In this document: piece by piece, positions 24,505 through 32,589 of the stretch
Layout: every line of letters begins with the position of its first letter
Position numbering within the stretch: the first letter of the stretch is position 1
From: Thermoleophilia bacterium
GTDB lineage: Bacteria; Actinomycetota; Thermoleophilia; Miltoncostaeales; Miltoncostaeaceae
Reading direction: 5' to 3'
Assembly (NCBI GenBank): GCA_020438485.1
Contig: JAGQUM010000027.1
Coordinates: 1 to 32,589, forward strand
Length of the DNA stretch: 32,589 bases
The notes under the pieces: model-generated
Database searches by the model: none
What the model was told of the DNA's origin: nothing
What the model saw: the letters and a program-made list of their open reading frames with translations, nothing else
Made by a program: the position numbers and the translations under genes

Positions 24505-24945
24505 CTACGCGCTGAACGAGTCCCCGCAGCTGCACGTGCTGGTGGCGTTGGGGTTCTGGATGCGAAAGCCCCGGCGCAGCAGGCCGTCCTCGTAGTCGAT
24601 GCGCGAGCCGGTCACATGGATCGCGCTCTTCAGGTCCATCGCCAGCGTGACGCCCCTCGACTCCACCACCCTCTCGGCGGGGGTGGGGGGCTCGGCGGGG
24701 TCCAGCAGGTCGAGCTTGTACTCCAGTCCCGAGCATCCCCCGGCCAGGATGCGCAGGCGGATGCCGGGCGCCCAGCCCTGGCGGGCCGCCGCCTCCTTCA
24801 CGCGCTCGGCCGCGGCGTCGGTGACCTCCACCACGGCGTCGCCGGCCCCCGCGGCCTGCGCCGCGCGCGCCGCCCGGGCGCGGGCCCTCGCGGCCTCCTT
24901 CTTCTGCTCCAGGGTGAGGGGCGCGGCGGCCTGGGCCTCAGCCAT
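24505..24945 (-). CDS. A-type Fe-S carrier protein (HesB/IscA/SufA family)
   Basis: Iron-sulfur carrier or scaffold of 146 aa. The C-terminal A-type domain (about 36-146) has the three expected Cys: GGCSGLEY (Cys71) and CSCGDSFSA (Cys138 and Cys140). Residues about 10-35 are an unusual Ala/Arg/Lys-rich helix ahead of the fold, not found in most SufA/IscA/ErpA proteins. Last gene of the suf operon; its ATG overlaps the sufT stop by 8 nt. The context suggests transfer of clusters from SufBCD to target proteins. Whether it corresponds to SufA or ErpA cannot be decided from sequence. Confidence 0.92.
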   Translation of the reverse strand: MAEAQAAAPLTLEQKKEAARARARAARAAQAAGAGDAVVEVTDAAAERVKEAAARQGWAPGIRLRILAGGCSGLEYKLDLLDPAEPPTPAERVVESRGVTLAMDLKSAIHVTGSRIDYEDGLLRRGFRIQNPNATSTCSCGDSFSA

Positions 24946-25255
24946 AGCCCATCACCTTCATCATGAACTTGCCCTCCTCGGTCATCGAGTCGGGCGTCCA
25001 CGGCGGGTCCCACACCCAGTTGATGTCGACGCCCTTCACGCCCTCGAGGGGCTCCAGCGCGGCGCGGCTGTCGTCCAGGATCTTCTCGGTCAGCGGGCAT
25101 CCCATCGACGTGAGCGTCATGTCGAGCACCACGTTGCCCTCGTCGTCCTGGTTGACGCCGTACAGCAACCCCAGGTCGACGATGTTGATACCCAGCTCGG
25201 GGTCCTCCACCGACTTCATGGCGCTGAGGATGTCGTCCTTAGTCGCTGCGGCCAC
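24938..25255 (-). CDS. sufT: SufT-type Fe-S assembly factor (MIP18/DUF59 family)
   Basis: Protein of 105 aa of the MIP18/PaaD-like family, auxiliary in maturing Fe-S proteins. The conserved start SVEDPELGINIVDLGLLY and the motif TSMGCPLTEKI with Cys53 are intact, and WDPPWTPDSMTEEGK near the C-terminus is typical of the SufT branch. The GTG start lies inside sufU (17-nt overlap), so translation is coupled. In many actinobacteria the same gene follows sufU. Known SufT proteins assist particularly when Fe-S demand is high; that role here is inferred. Confidence 0.9.
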   Translation of the reverse strand: MAAATKDDILSAMKSVEDPELGINIVDLGLLYGVNQDDEGNVVLDMTLTSMGCPLTEKILDDSRAALEPLEGVKGVDINWVWDPPWTPDSMTEEGKFMMKVMGYG

Positions 25256-25700
25256 CGGTCGCCTCCTTGGGGTCGTCCACGGATTGAAGCGCGTCCTTGA
25301 GGGCCATCCACGCCAGCAGGGCGCACTTGACCCGGGCGGGGAACCTCGCCACGCCCGACAGGGCCTCGGCGTCGCCCAACTCCACGTCGTCGGGGGCGGG
25401 GTCGCCGTGCATGACGCGGCGGAACGCCTCGATGCTCTCCAGCGCCTCGCCGGGGGTGCGGCCCACCATCTGCTCGCTCATCATCGACGCGGCGCTCTGC
25501 GAGATGGAGCACCCCTGCCCGCTGTGGGCGAGGTCGGCGATGCGGCCGTCCTCCAGGCGCACGTCCACCCGGATCTCGTCGCCGCACATGGGGTTGTTCT
25601 GCGTCACGGACACCGTCGGGTCGGCCAGCGTGCCGCGATGCTTGGGCGCCTTGTAGTGGGTGAGGATGATCTCCTGGTACAGGTCCTCGATGCCGGGCAT
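25239..25700 (-). CDS. sufU: SufU sulfur-transfer protein
   Basis: IscU-like zinc protein of 153 aa that accepts persulfide sulfur from SufS. Metal-binding residues are visible: NNPMCGDEIRV (Cys39 and Asp41), SGQGCSIS (Cys64) and RVKCALLAW (Cys126). The stretch between Cys64 and Cys126 contains the extra segment that distinguishes SufU from IscU, and the Lys/Arg-poor chaperone-binding motif of IscU is absent. The ATG shares its A with the sufS stop (TGATG), showing tight coupling with its enzyme partner. Confidence 0.95.
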   Translation of the reverse strand: MPGIEDLYQEIILTHYKAPKHRGTLADPTVSVTQNNPMCGDEIRVDVRLEDGRIADLAHSGQGCSISQSAASMMSEQMVGRTPGEALESIEAFRRVMHGDPAPDDVELGDAEALSGVARFPARVKCALLAWMALKDALQSVDDPKEATGGRSD

Positions 25701-26944
25701 CACGCCACCCCCATGAACGCGCGCGCCGACGCGATGGCCGCGCCCAGGCGGTCGACGTCGTCGGGCGTGGTGTAGACGTATGCGCTCGCCCGCGTGGTGG
25801 CCGGAACACCCAGCGACCGCATCAGCGGCTTGGCGCAGTGATGCCCGGCGCGCACGCACACGCCGTCGCGATCGACCAGCTGGGCCAGGTCGTGCGGATG
25901 GATGTCGGGGAGCGAGAAGCTGACGGGCGACCCGCGGCGGGCCACGTCGCGGGGGCCGTAGACCGCGATGCCCTCCACCGCGCCGAGGACGTCGAGCACC
26001 CGGCCGGTGAGCGCGGTCTCGTGCGCGCGCACGTTCTCCATCCCCAGGGCCATCAGGTACTCGGCGGCGGCGCCGATGCCGACCGCCTCGGCGATGGGGG
26101 GCGTGCCCGCCTCGAAGCGGTGGGGGATGTCGGCCCACGTCGAGCCGTCGGTGCGGACGTCGCGGATCATCTCTCCTCCGCCCAGGAACGGCTCCATTGC
26201 GTCCAGCGCGTCGCGCCGGGCGGCCAGCACGCCGATGCCGGTGGGACCCAGCATCTTGTGGCCGGTGAACACCATGAAGTCCGCGCCGACGTCGTCGAAC
26301 ACGACGGGCATGTGCGGCACGCTCTGTGACGCGTCGACCAGGCTGAGGGCGCCGGCGTCGCGGGCCATGCGGGTGATCGCGGCGACCGGGTTGATGGTGC
26401 CCAGCACGTTCGAGACGTGCACGACGCCGACCATGCGCACGGGCTCGGTGGCCAGCAGGCGTTCCAGCACCGCCAGGTCCAGCACGCCGTCGTCGACCAC
26501 GGGCACGAACTCCACGCGGGCGCCCGTGAGACCCGCGACGATCTGCCACGGCACGATGTTGGAGTGGTGCTCCATCTCGGTGACCACCACGACGTCGCCG
26601 GCGCGCAGGTTGCGCAGGCCCCACGCGTACGCCACCACGTTGACGGCTTCGGAGGCGTTCTTGGCGAACACGGTCGCCTCGGGGCGGGAGCCGACCAGGC
26701 GGGCCACGGACGCGCGGCCCGCCTCGAACCTCTCGGTGGCCTCGGCGGCCAGCGCGTACACGCCGCGGTGCACGTTGGCGTTGGCCTCGCGGTAGTACGC
26801 GTCCATTGCGGCGAGCACCGCCGCCGGCTTCTGCGACGTGGCGGCGCTGTCGAGGTACGCCAGGGGCCGACCGGCCGCGTCGGCCTCGGCCAGGATCGGC
26901 ACATCGGCCCGCACCGCGCGGGCGTCGAATCCGGCCCCCGTCAT
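25700..26944 (-). CDS. sufS: Cysteine desulfurase SufS
   Basis: Group II PLP-dependent cysteine desulfurase of 414 aa, the sulfur source for cluster assembly. YLDSAATSQKP near residue 30, MEHHSNIVPW at 124-133 and the PLP Lys230 in FTGHKMLGPTG are all present. The active-site Cys370 is in RAGHHCAKPL, the short-loop form typical of SufS and requiring a partner such as SufU, which is the next gene. Length is normal. It begins 16 nt after sufC. Confidence 0.97.
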   Translation of the reverse strand: MTGAGFDARAVRADVPILAEADAAGRPLAYLDSAATSQKPAAVLAAMDAYYREANANVHRGVYALAAEATERFEAGRASVARLVGSRPEATVFAKNASEAVNVVAYAWGLRNLRAGDVVVVTEMEHHSNIVPWQIVAGLTGARVEFVPVVDDGVLDLAVLERLLATEPVRMVGVVHVSNVLGTINPVAAITRMARDAGALSLVDASQSVPHMPVVFDDVGADFMVFTGHKMLGPTGIGVLAARRDALDAMEPFLGGGEMIRDVRTDGSTWADIPHRFEAGTPPIAEAVGIGAAAEYLMALGMENVRAHETALTGRVLDVLGAVEGIAVYGPRDVARRGSPVSFSLPDIHPHDLAQLVDRDGVCVRAGHHCAKPLMRSLGVPATTRASAYVYTTPDDVDRLGAAIASARAFMGVA

Positions 26945-26960
26945 CGCATCACCCGCGCCG

Positions 26961-27728
<768 letters not shown>

Positions 27729-27755
27729 GAAGAAGTCTCCTCGAACGCTCGGGTC

Positions 27756-28085
27756 TTAGTCGGAAAAGGGGTGGGGGTGGCTGGGGGAGGGGTCCACCAG
27801 CACGCGGCCGTCGCGCACCTCGGTGGGGAACACGGGCAGGGGGCTCGACGCGGGGGGCGTCACGACCTCGCCGGTGTCCAGCCGGAACTGCGCGCCGTGG
27901 CGGGGGCACTCGATGACGCCGTCGTCGACGTAGCCCTCGCTCATGGACGCCTTGGCGTGCGTGCACACGTCGTGCACGGCGGCGACGCCGCCGGCCGTGC
28001 GCACCAGGCACACGGGCCGGCCGTCCACGTCGACGCGCACGGGCGCGCCGACGGCGAGGTCGTCCAGGGCGGCGACGTCGATCAC
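27756..28085 (-). CDS. Rieske [2Fe-2S] ferredoxin of the suf operon
   Basis: Small soluble Rieske protein of 109 aa. The cluster motifs are VCTHAKASMSEG (Cys41 and His43) and CPRHGAQF (Cys60 and His63), the spacing expected for Rieske ferredoxins. It should carry electrons in the cytoplasm, perhaps for reductive cluster assembly; the partner is unknown. Its GTG overlaps the sufD stop by 4 nt. A Rieske gene between sufD and sufC is seen in other actinobacterial suf operons. The product ends in a short Pro/His/Ser tail. Confidence 0.93.
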   Translation of the reverse strand: MIDVAALDDLAVGAPVRVDVDGRPVCLVRTAGGVAAVHDVCTHAKASMSEGYVDDGVIECPRHGAQFRLDTGEVVTPPASSPLPVFPTEVRDGRVLVDPSPSHPHPFSD

Positions 28086-29308
28086 GCCTGCACGCCGAGC
28101 TTTCGGGCGACGGCGGCCTCCAGCTCGTGGCGCAGCTCCTCCAGGCGGACCTCCTCGAGGACCTCCTGCAGGAAACCGAGCACCACCAGCTGCTTGGCCT
28201 CGGCCTCGGGCACGCCGCGCGAGCGCAGATAGAACAGGTGCTCGTCGTCGACGCGGCCCACCGCGCCGGCGTGTGAGCACTTCACCTCGGCCGTCTCGAT
28301 CTCGAGAAACGGGATGGTCTCGGCCGATGCGCCCTCGTTCAGCACCAGGTTGCGGTTGGTCTGGTAGGCGTCGGTGCCCGGCGCGCCGGGGGGGACCACC
28401 AGGTTGCCGAAGAACACGGTGCGGGCGGTGTCCTTGAGCGCGCCCTTGTACAGCAGGTTGCTGTACGCGGCGGGCGCCTCGTGGCGCGACACCACGCGGT
28501 GCTCGAAGTGCTGGTCGCCGTCGGCGAAGAACAGGCCGAGGGCCCGGGCGTCGGCACCCTGGCCGCGGCAGAACATGGTGGGCTCGACGCGGACCACGTC
28601 GCCGCCCAGCGACACCACGACGCTGCGCACGCGGGAGTCCTTGGCGGCCGATGCGGCCAGAGTGGCGTGGTGGTGCACGCCGGAGCCCCAGCCGATGATG
28701 GTGATGTGCTCCAGCTCGGCGCCGGGCCCCACGACCAGCTCGGTGACGGTGGAGGCCTGGACGGTGCCGCCCAGGTCGGGCGAGAGGCAGCGGTCGATGA
28801 CCGTGGCCTTCGCACCCTCCTCCAGCACCACCAGCGTGCGGCCGTACACGCGGCCCGCGGCGCCCGTGGCGGTCAGGAGCGCCTCGATCGGCAGCTCGAC
28901 GGCCGCGCCGCGGGGCACGTACACGAACAGCCCGGCGTCCCAGCGGGCGGCGTTCAGCGCCCCCGGGCGGGTGTCGGTGCCCACCAGCGACCCCAGATGG
29001 GGGCGCACCAGGTCCTCGTGCGATGCGAGGGCCTCGCCGAGCTCGGTGACGATCACGCCGTCGGGCAGGCCCTGGGCGTCGACGGTGCCGGCGGCGCCGT
29101 CGACCAGCGCCAGGCGGGCGGCGCGGCCGCCCTCTCCCAGGGCTCCGGCGGCGCCCGACGCGCCCGGAGCGGCGACGTCTCCGCCGTCAAGGCCCAGCGC
29201 GGCGGGCTCGGTGAACCGCCATTCCTCCTCCTCGCCCGTGAGGGCGGGCAGGGCGGCCAGCTTCTGCTCGGCGTCGTTCCGGGCCGCCTCGGCCCACGCG
29301 CTAGCCAA
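28082..29308 (-). CDS. sufD: Fe-S assembly protein SufD
   Basis: SufBD-fold protein of 408 aa, partner of SufB in the scaffold. The right-handed beta-helix core (about 110-345) is followed by the SufBD signature [14 protein letters not shown] with His346 (equivalent to the cluster-assembly His of E. coli SufD) and [22 protein letters not shown]. The N-terminal 100 residues are Ala/Gly-rich and diverge from SufB. The start is a TTG at 29308 preceded by GGAGGG at 6-nt spacing inside sufB, an 8-nt overlap; no better in-frame start exists nearby. Functional equivalence is inferred from the family. Confidence 0.95.
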   Translation of the reverse strand: MASAWAEAARNDAEQKLAALPALTGEEEEWRFTEPAALGLDGGDVAAPGASGAAGALGEGGRAARLALVDGAAGTVDAQGLPDGVIVTELGEALASHEDLVRPHLGSLVGTDTRPGALNAARWDAGLFVYVPRGAAVELPIEALLTATGAAGRVYGRTLVVLEEGAKATVIDRCLSPDLGGTVQASTVTELVVGPGAELEHITIIGWGSGVHHHATLAASAAKDSRVRSVVVSLGGDVVRVEPTMFCRGQGADARALGLFFADGDQHFEHRVVSRHEAPAAYSNLLYKGALKDTARTVFFGNLVVPPGAPGTDAYQTNRNLVLNEGASAETIPFLEIETAEVKCSHAGAVGRVDDEHLFYLRSRGVPEAEAKQLVVLGFLQEVLEEVRLEELRHELEAAVARKLGVQA

Positions 29309-30707
29309 TCGATCCCTCCATCTGCAGCTCGATCAGGCGGTTCAGCTCGACCGCGTACTCCATGGGCAGTTCCTTGGCGATGGGCTCGATGAACCCGCGC
29401 ACGATCATCGCCATGGCCTCCTCCTCCGACAGCCCGCGGCTCTGGAGGTAGAAGATCTGGTCGTCGGCAACCTTCGACACCGTGGCCTCGTGCCCGATGG
29501 ACGTGTCCTCCTCGTGGATGTCCATGTAGGGGTACGTGTCCGAACGGCTGTCCTCATCCAGCAGCAGCGCGTCGCACACCACGGAGGCCTTGGCGCGCCG
29601 GGCGCCGGGGTCCACCTGCACGAGGCCGCGGTACGACGTGCGTCCCCCGCCGCGCGAGATGGACTTCGACACCACGGTCGACGACGTGTCGGGGGCGACG
29701 TGCACCATCTTGGCGCCGGCGTCCTGGTGCATCCCCTCGCTGGCGAACGCCACGGACAGCACCTCGCCTCGTGCGCCGCGGCCCTTCAGCCACACGGCGG
29801 GGTACTTCATGGTGACCTTGGAGCCCAGATTGCCGTCGACCCACTCCATGGTGGCGTTCTCCTCGCACACCGCCCGCTTGGTGACCAGGTTGTAGACGTT
29901 GGTCGACCAGTTCTGGATGGTGGTGTAGCGGCAGCGCGCGCCCTTCTTGACGATGATCTCCACCACCGCCGAGTGCAGGCTGTCGCTGGAGTACACGGGG
30001 GCGGTGCAGCCCTCGACGTAATGCACGAACGAGTCGGGCTCGCAGATGATGAGCGTCCGCTCGAACTGCCCCATGTTCTCCTGGTTGATGCGGAAGTACG
30101 CCTGCAGCGGGATCTCGACCTTGACGCCCGGCGGCACCCAGATGAACGAGCCGCCCGACCACACGGCGCTGTTGAGCGCGGCCAGCTTGTTGTCGCCCGG
30201 CGGGATGACCGTGGCCCAGTGCTCGCGGAAGATGTCCTCGTGCTCGCGCAGCGCGGTGTCGGTGTCGCAGAAGATGACGCCCTTGGACTCCAGGTCCTCG
30301 CGGATGGAGTGGTAGACGACCTCGCTCTCGTACTGCGCGGACACGCCCGACAGGTACTTCTGCTCGGCCTCGGGGATGCCCAGGCGGTCGAACGTGTTCT
30401 TGATGTCCTCGGGCACCTCATCCCAGTTGCGGCCCTGCTTGTCGGCCGCGCGGATGAAGTAGTAGATGTCCTGGAAGTCGATGCCGTCGAGTTCGGCACC
30501 CCACTCGGGCATGGGCTTGCGGTCGAAGATCTCCAGAGCCCGCAGCCGGAACCTGGTCATCCACTCGGGCTCGCTCTTCAGCGCCGAGATCTCGCGCACC
30601 ACGTCGGCGTTCAGCCCTTTCTTGGGCGTGAACGCGTAGTGCGTCGGGTCGTGCCAGCCGAACTTGTACTGCCCGATTCCCTCGAGCTCGGGGGGTGTGG
30701 TGGACAC
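29301..30707 (-). CDS. sufB: Fe-S assembly protein SufB
   Basis: Core scaffold protein of 468 aa and first gene of the minus-strand suf operon. It opens with the typical [14 protein letters not shown] and contains [14 protein letters not shown], the beta-helix core (about 180-400), the probable cluster-ligand Cys378 in [15 protein letters not shown], and the C-terminal [21 protein letters not shown] signature. Length and conservation are normal, and it is the best conserved Suf protein here. The GTG at 30707 has AGGAGGAAC immediately upstream, so it is preferred to the upstream in-frame start at 30746. Confidence 0.98.
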   Translation of the reverse strand: MSTTPPELEGIGQYKFGWHDPTHYAFTPKKGLNADVVREISALKSEPEWMTRFRLRALEIFDRKPMPEWGAELDGIDFQDIYYFIRAADKQGRNWDEVPEDIKNTFDRLGIPEAEQKYLSGVSAQYESEVVYHSIREDLESKGVIFCDTDTALREHEDIFREHWATVIPPGDNKLAALNSAVWSGGSFIWVPPGVKVEIPLQAYFRINQENMGQFERTLIICEPDSFVHYVEGCTAPVYSSDSLHSAVVEIIVKKGARCRYTTIQNWSTNVYNLVTKRAVCEENATMEWVDGNLGSKVTMKYPAVWLKGRGARGEVLSVAFASEGMHQDAGAKMVHVAPDTSSTVVSKSISRGGGRTSYRGLVQVDPGARRAKASVVCDALLLDEDSRSDTYPYMDIHEEDTSIGHEATVSKVADDQIFYLQSRGLSEEEAMAMIVRGFIEPIAKELPMEYAVELNRLIELQMEGSIG

Positions 30708-30818
30708 CGTTCCTCCTGGGTAGGCAGGACCACGCGGCCCGTTCACGGTCCCGGCGACCGCTCGGGGTGTGACGCGCGCGTGGAGACTACGCGCGCCCGC
30801 CGGGCGCCGCCTCTCTTT

Positions 30819-30824
30819 AGGATA
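30819..30824 (-). promoter_or_regulatory. Possible -10 box of the suf operon
   Basis: Minus-strand TATCCT, in one of the least GC-rich spots of the sufB-sufR spacer (TATCCTAAAGAGAGG). The predicted transcript start is about 100 nt before sufB. No recognisable -35. Confidence 0.3.
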
Positions 30825-31215
30825 CGCACATTGCCGGTAGGAGGTAGGGCGCAGGTGAAACGGGTCGCGCGTGGCGATGCCTCACGGTGGGACCGGTCTC
30901 CCGCCCGTGGCTCCGCGGTGCGCGCGACGACATGCGCGCGGCTCGCTGCGGAGCTTCCCGCGTGCCGCCGAGGACGCCGCGCGCCGGGGGGCAACGGGGG
31001 TCGCCCGTGCCCGGCCCTGGCGCGTCGGCGGCGCACGGTGGCGCGCGCCGCCGTCCGCTCGCGGCTCGTCCCCGACGATCCGGCAGATCAGCCGAGGGAC
31101 GTGCCGGCGGAAACGTCCGCGCCGGCACCGGGTCGGGGTGGTGTGGGCATTTCCCGTCAACGGTGCGCCGGTGGGCCGCAGCGACGCGTCACCCGTCGCC
31201 CGGAGGGCCCGGTGG

Positions 31216-31221
31216 TAGCCT
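31216..31221 (+). promoter_or_regulatory. -10 box of sufR
   Basis: TAGCCT in GGTAGCCTGGCGGGG. Eight nt follow to a GTG at 31230 (leaderless start, 271 aa); GGGAGGG (31245-31251) serves a second in-frame GTG at 31260 (261 aa). Confidence 0.5.
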
Positions 31222-31259
31222 GGCGGGGCGTGGACAAGCGGTGCGGGAGGGCACCTGCG

Positions 31260-32045
31260 GTGAGTGACAGCGAGGGGCACGTGGTCGCCGGGATGGTGCA
31301 GCGCGATCCCAACGAGGAGGAGATCGGACGCCTCGCCACGGCGCTCGGCGACCCGACGCGGCGCAAGGTGTTCTTCGCGGTCCGCCACGCAGGCGGGTGG
31401 CTGAGCAAGGACGAGGTGGCCGAGGAGGTCGGCATCGACAGGCGCTTGGCGGGTCACCACCTGGACAAGCTCGTGGACCACGGTTTCCTGGTCGCCGACT
31501 TCCAGCGCCGCTCGGGCCGCACGGGCCCCGGCGCGGGCCGCCCCGCAAAGCGCTACTCGTTCCCGCAGGGCGAGCAGGCCACCGTCCTGCCCGAGCGCCA
31601 CTACGACCTGCTGGCATCGCTTCTGCTCGAGGCGTCGGCCGCCGGGCCCTCCGAGACCCGCGAGCACGCGCTCGAGCGCGTGGGCTACGCGTTCGGCTAC
31701 CGGGTGGGGCAGGCCGAGGTGGAGGCCGGGCGCACCCGGCCCGGCGAGGACGGCGTGAACGCCGTGGCCGAGGTCGTCCGCCTGCTGTCGCGGTTCGGCT
31801 TCGCCGCCCAGCAGGAGGGCGCGGACGTCATCCGCGCGTGCTCGTGCCCGTTCGAGGAGCTCGCGAAGGCCGATCCCGCGCGGGTCTGCGGCCTCGACCG
31901 CTCCATCTGGCGCGGCATGCTGGCCGCGTTCGACGGCGAGGCCAGGCTGCGGCTCGCCGAGGACACCCGGGCGCAGGGCGCGCCCGACTGCATCGCCGAG
32001 GTCGCGCCGGTCGGCGCACCCGAAACCCCCCGCAGGGAGGCGTAG
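31260..32045 (+). CDS. sufR: SufR-like Fe-S-sensing transcriptional regulator
   Basis: Winged-helix regulator of 261 aa. The DNA-binding domain (about 20-85) contains LATALGDPTRRKVFFAVRH, LSKDEVAEEVGIDRRLAGHHLDKLVDHGFL and, after a Gly-rich turn, GAGRPAKRYSF, the wing region of SufR/DeoR-type proteins. The C-terminal domain has four Cys: 194 and 196 in ACSCPFEEL, 210 in ARVCGLD and 244 in APDC; three or four of them could ligate a [4Fe-4S] cluster, as known for SufR of cyanobacteria and mycobacteria. It is divergent from sufB, so repression of the suf operon when clusters are sufficient is likely. In mycobacteria sufR is the first gene of the operon in the same direction; here it is split off. 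A GTG at 31230 is an alternative start. Confidence 0.88.
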   Translation: MSDSEGHVVAGMVQRDPNEEEIGRLATALGDPTRRKVFFAVRHAGGWLSKDEVAEEVGIDRRLAGHHLDKLVDHGFLVADFQRRSGRTGPGAGRPAKRYSFPQGEQATVLPERHYDLLASLLLEASAAGPSETREHALERVGYAFGYRVGQAEVEAGRTRPGEDGVNAVAEVVRLLSRFGFAAQQEGADVIRACSCPFEELAKADPARVCGLDRSIWRGMLAAFDGEARLRLAEDTRAQGAPDCIAEVAPVGAPETPRREA

Positions 32046-32589
32046 TGAGCACACCGGACGTCCTCGTCGTCACCGCCGGCGCCGAGGAGGGCATGCACCT
32101 GGCGCTGCCCTCCGAGGGTCTCACGCTGGGCCGCGACCCCGAGCAGGTCGACGCGGTGCTCACCGACCCCCGCGTCTCGCGCCGCCACGCGCGCATCTGG
32201 AACGACCGCGGCGTGCTGATGGTGGAGGATCTCGGCTCGACGGGCGGCACGCTGCTGAACGCGGAGCCCATCGACCGCGCCATGCCGCTGCGCCGCGGCG
32301 ACGTCATCGGACTGGGCGCCACCACGCTCACCGTGGCGTGGGTGCCCGCGCCGGCGGCCACGGTGATCGGCACCGTCCCGCCCGAGCTGCGCTCCGGCGC
32401 GGGAGAGCCCGGCGACACCGACGGGGCGGCGCTCTGGCCGCACCGGGGGTCCGCGCCGGTCACGCCCCCGGCGCCCGCTCCCGCGGAATCGTCCACCCAG
32501 GCCGCGTGGCCTCCGCCGCCGGTGGCGCCGCCCGCCGGGGCCGGGCCCGTCGCCGAGCCCGAGTCCGCATCGGAGCCCGTCGTCGAGCC
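32045..32589 (+). CDS. FHA-domain protein, truncated by window end
   Basis: Partial gene; 181 codons are visible. Residues about 6-95 form a forkhead-associated domain that binds phosphothreonine peptides: LTLGRDPEQ, the SRRHARI loop and LGSTGGTLLN are the three hallmark motifs. A Pro/Ala-rich, probably disordered region follows and runs out of the window. The GTG at 32045 shares one base with the sufR stop (TAGTG), with GGGAGG 4 nt upstream, so the two are co-transcribed. FHA proteins often pair with Ser/Thr kinases or secretion systems; no partner is visible. It has no signal peptide in the visible part. Confidence 0.85.
   Translation, partial: MSTPDVLVVTAGAEEGMHLALPSEGLTLGRDPEQVDAVLTDPRVSRRHARIWNDRGVLMVEDLGSTGGTLLNAEPIDRAMPLRRGDVIGLGATTLTVAWVPAPAATVIGTVPPELRSGAGEPGDTDGAALWPHRGSAPVTPPAPAPAESSTQAAWPPPPVAPPAGAGPVAEPESASEPVVE

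Larger units (their letters stand above)
30708..31259. other. 552-nt spacer between sufB and sufR
   Basis: Divergent regulatory region with no supportable gene; the frames in it are Arg/Pro-rich. A possible -10 for sufB is TATCCT on the minus strand (30819-30824), which would give a leader of about 100 nt, and TAGTCT (30784-30789) is an alternative; neither has a good -35. The sufR -10 is at 31216. A GC-only repeat (CGCGCG...CGCGCG near 30925-30945) is present. I do not find the mycobacterial SufR operator (ACACT-N5-TGTGA). Confidence 0.4.

Noticed and set aside
30925-30945. CGCGCG inverted repeat as SufR operator
   Set aside because: The arms are simple GC alternation that arises easily in this DNA, and they do not resemble known SufR sites.
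28374-31215. Plus-strand extension of the sufR frame through the sufBD region
   Set aside because: The frame is open only because of high GC; it is antisense to sufB and sufD. The regulator begins at 31230 or 31260.

Overview
The window is high-GC DNA in which most real genes use G or C at nearly every third codon position, GTG starts are very common, and neighbouring genes often overlap by 4 nt (GTGA/ATGA). Gene content and order (rplM-rpsI-glmM-glmS-acpS-nnr-alr; guaB3-guaA; a SufR-linked sufBD-Rieske-sufCSU-sufT cluster) point to an actinobacterium (Actinomycetota). A deep branch such as Thermoleophilia would fit, but this is inference; no rRNA is present to settle it. I see no tRNA, rRNA, CRISPR array, insertion sequence or prophage gene.

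Layout. 0.4-2.8 kb: a small unknown minus-strand ORF diverges from a D,D-carboxypeptidase, which overlaps a PfkB-family 1-phosphofructokinase. 3.0-5.8 kb: guaB3 and guaA (GMP synthesis) behind a leader hairpin. 5.8-6.2 kb: a small Cys/His-knuckle protein on the minus strand. 6.4-8.6 kb: rplM, rpsI and glmM. 9.3-11.5 kb: glmS and acpS, after a 657-nt spacer holding a perfect 32-nt palindrome. 11.6-12.3 kb: a two-gene DUF2892/AhpD operon under a promoter with a TetR-like operator. 12.3-16.3 kb: nnr, alr and a CCA-adding-type nucleotidyltransferase, tightly overlapped. 16.4-23.0 kb: envelope-rich region with a secreted CAP protein, cobalamin adenosyltransferase, polysaccharide deacetylase, two NlpC/P60 proteins (one lacking its catalytic Cys) and an M23 endopeptidase. 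23.0-23.8 kb: an acidic protein of unknown function. 24.5-30.7 kb: an eight-gene suf Fe-S assembly operon on the minus strand, with sufR divergent at 31.3 kb, followed by an FHA-domain gene cut by the window end.

How the genes work together. GlmM and GlmS supply amino-sugar precursors, Alr supplies D-alanine, and the carboxypeptidase, NlpC/P60, M23 and deacetylase proteins remodel the finished wall, so peptidoglycan metabolism is the main theme of the first 23 kb. The suf operon carries scaffold (SufBCD), sulfur supply (SufS/SufU), carrier and maturation factors (A-type protein, SufT), a Rieske ferredoxin and a probable Fe-S-sensing repressor.

Nothing here is clearly a new defence or mobile system. 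The points most worth checking are the NlpC/P60 pseudo-enzyme fused to a lysozyme-like domain, a series of apparently leaderless promoters with a TAGNNT -10 only 6-9 nt before the start codon, the TetR-like operator without a linked regulator, a 15-nt motif placed about 90 nt upstream of two minus-strand genes, and several strong unexplained inverted repeats.
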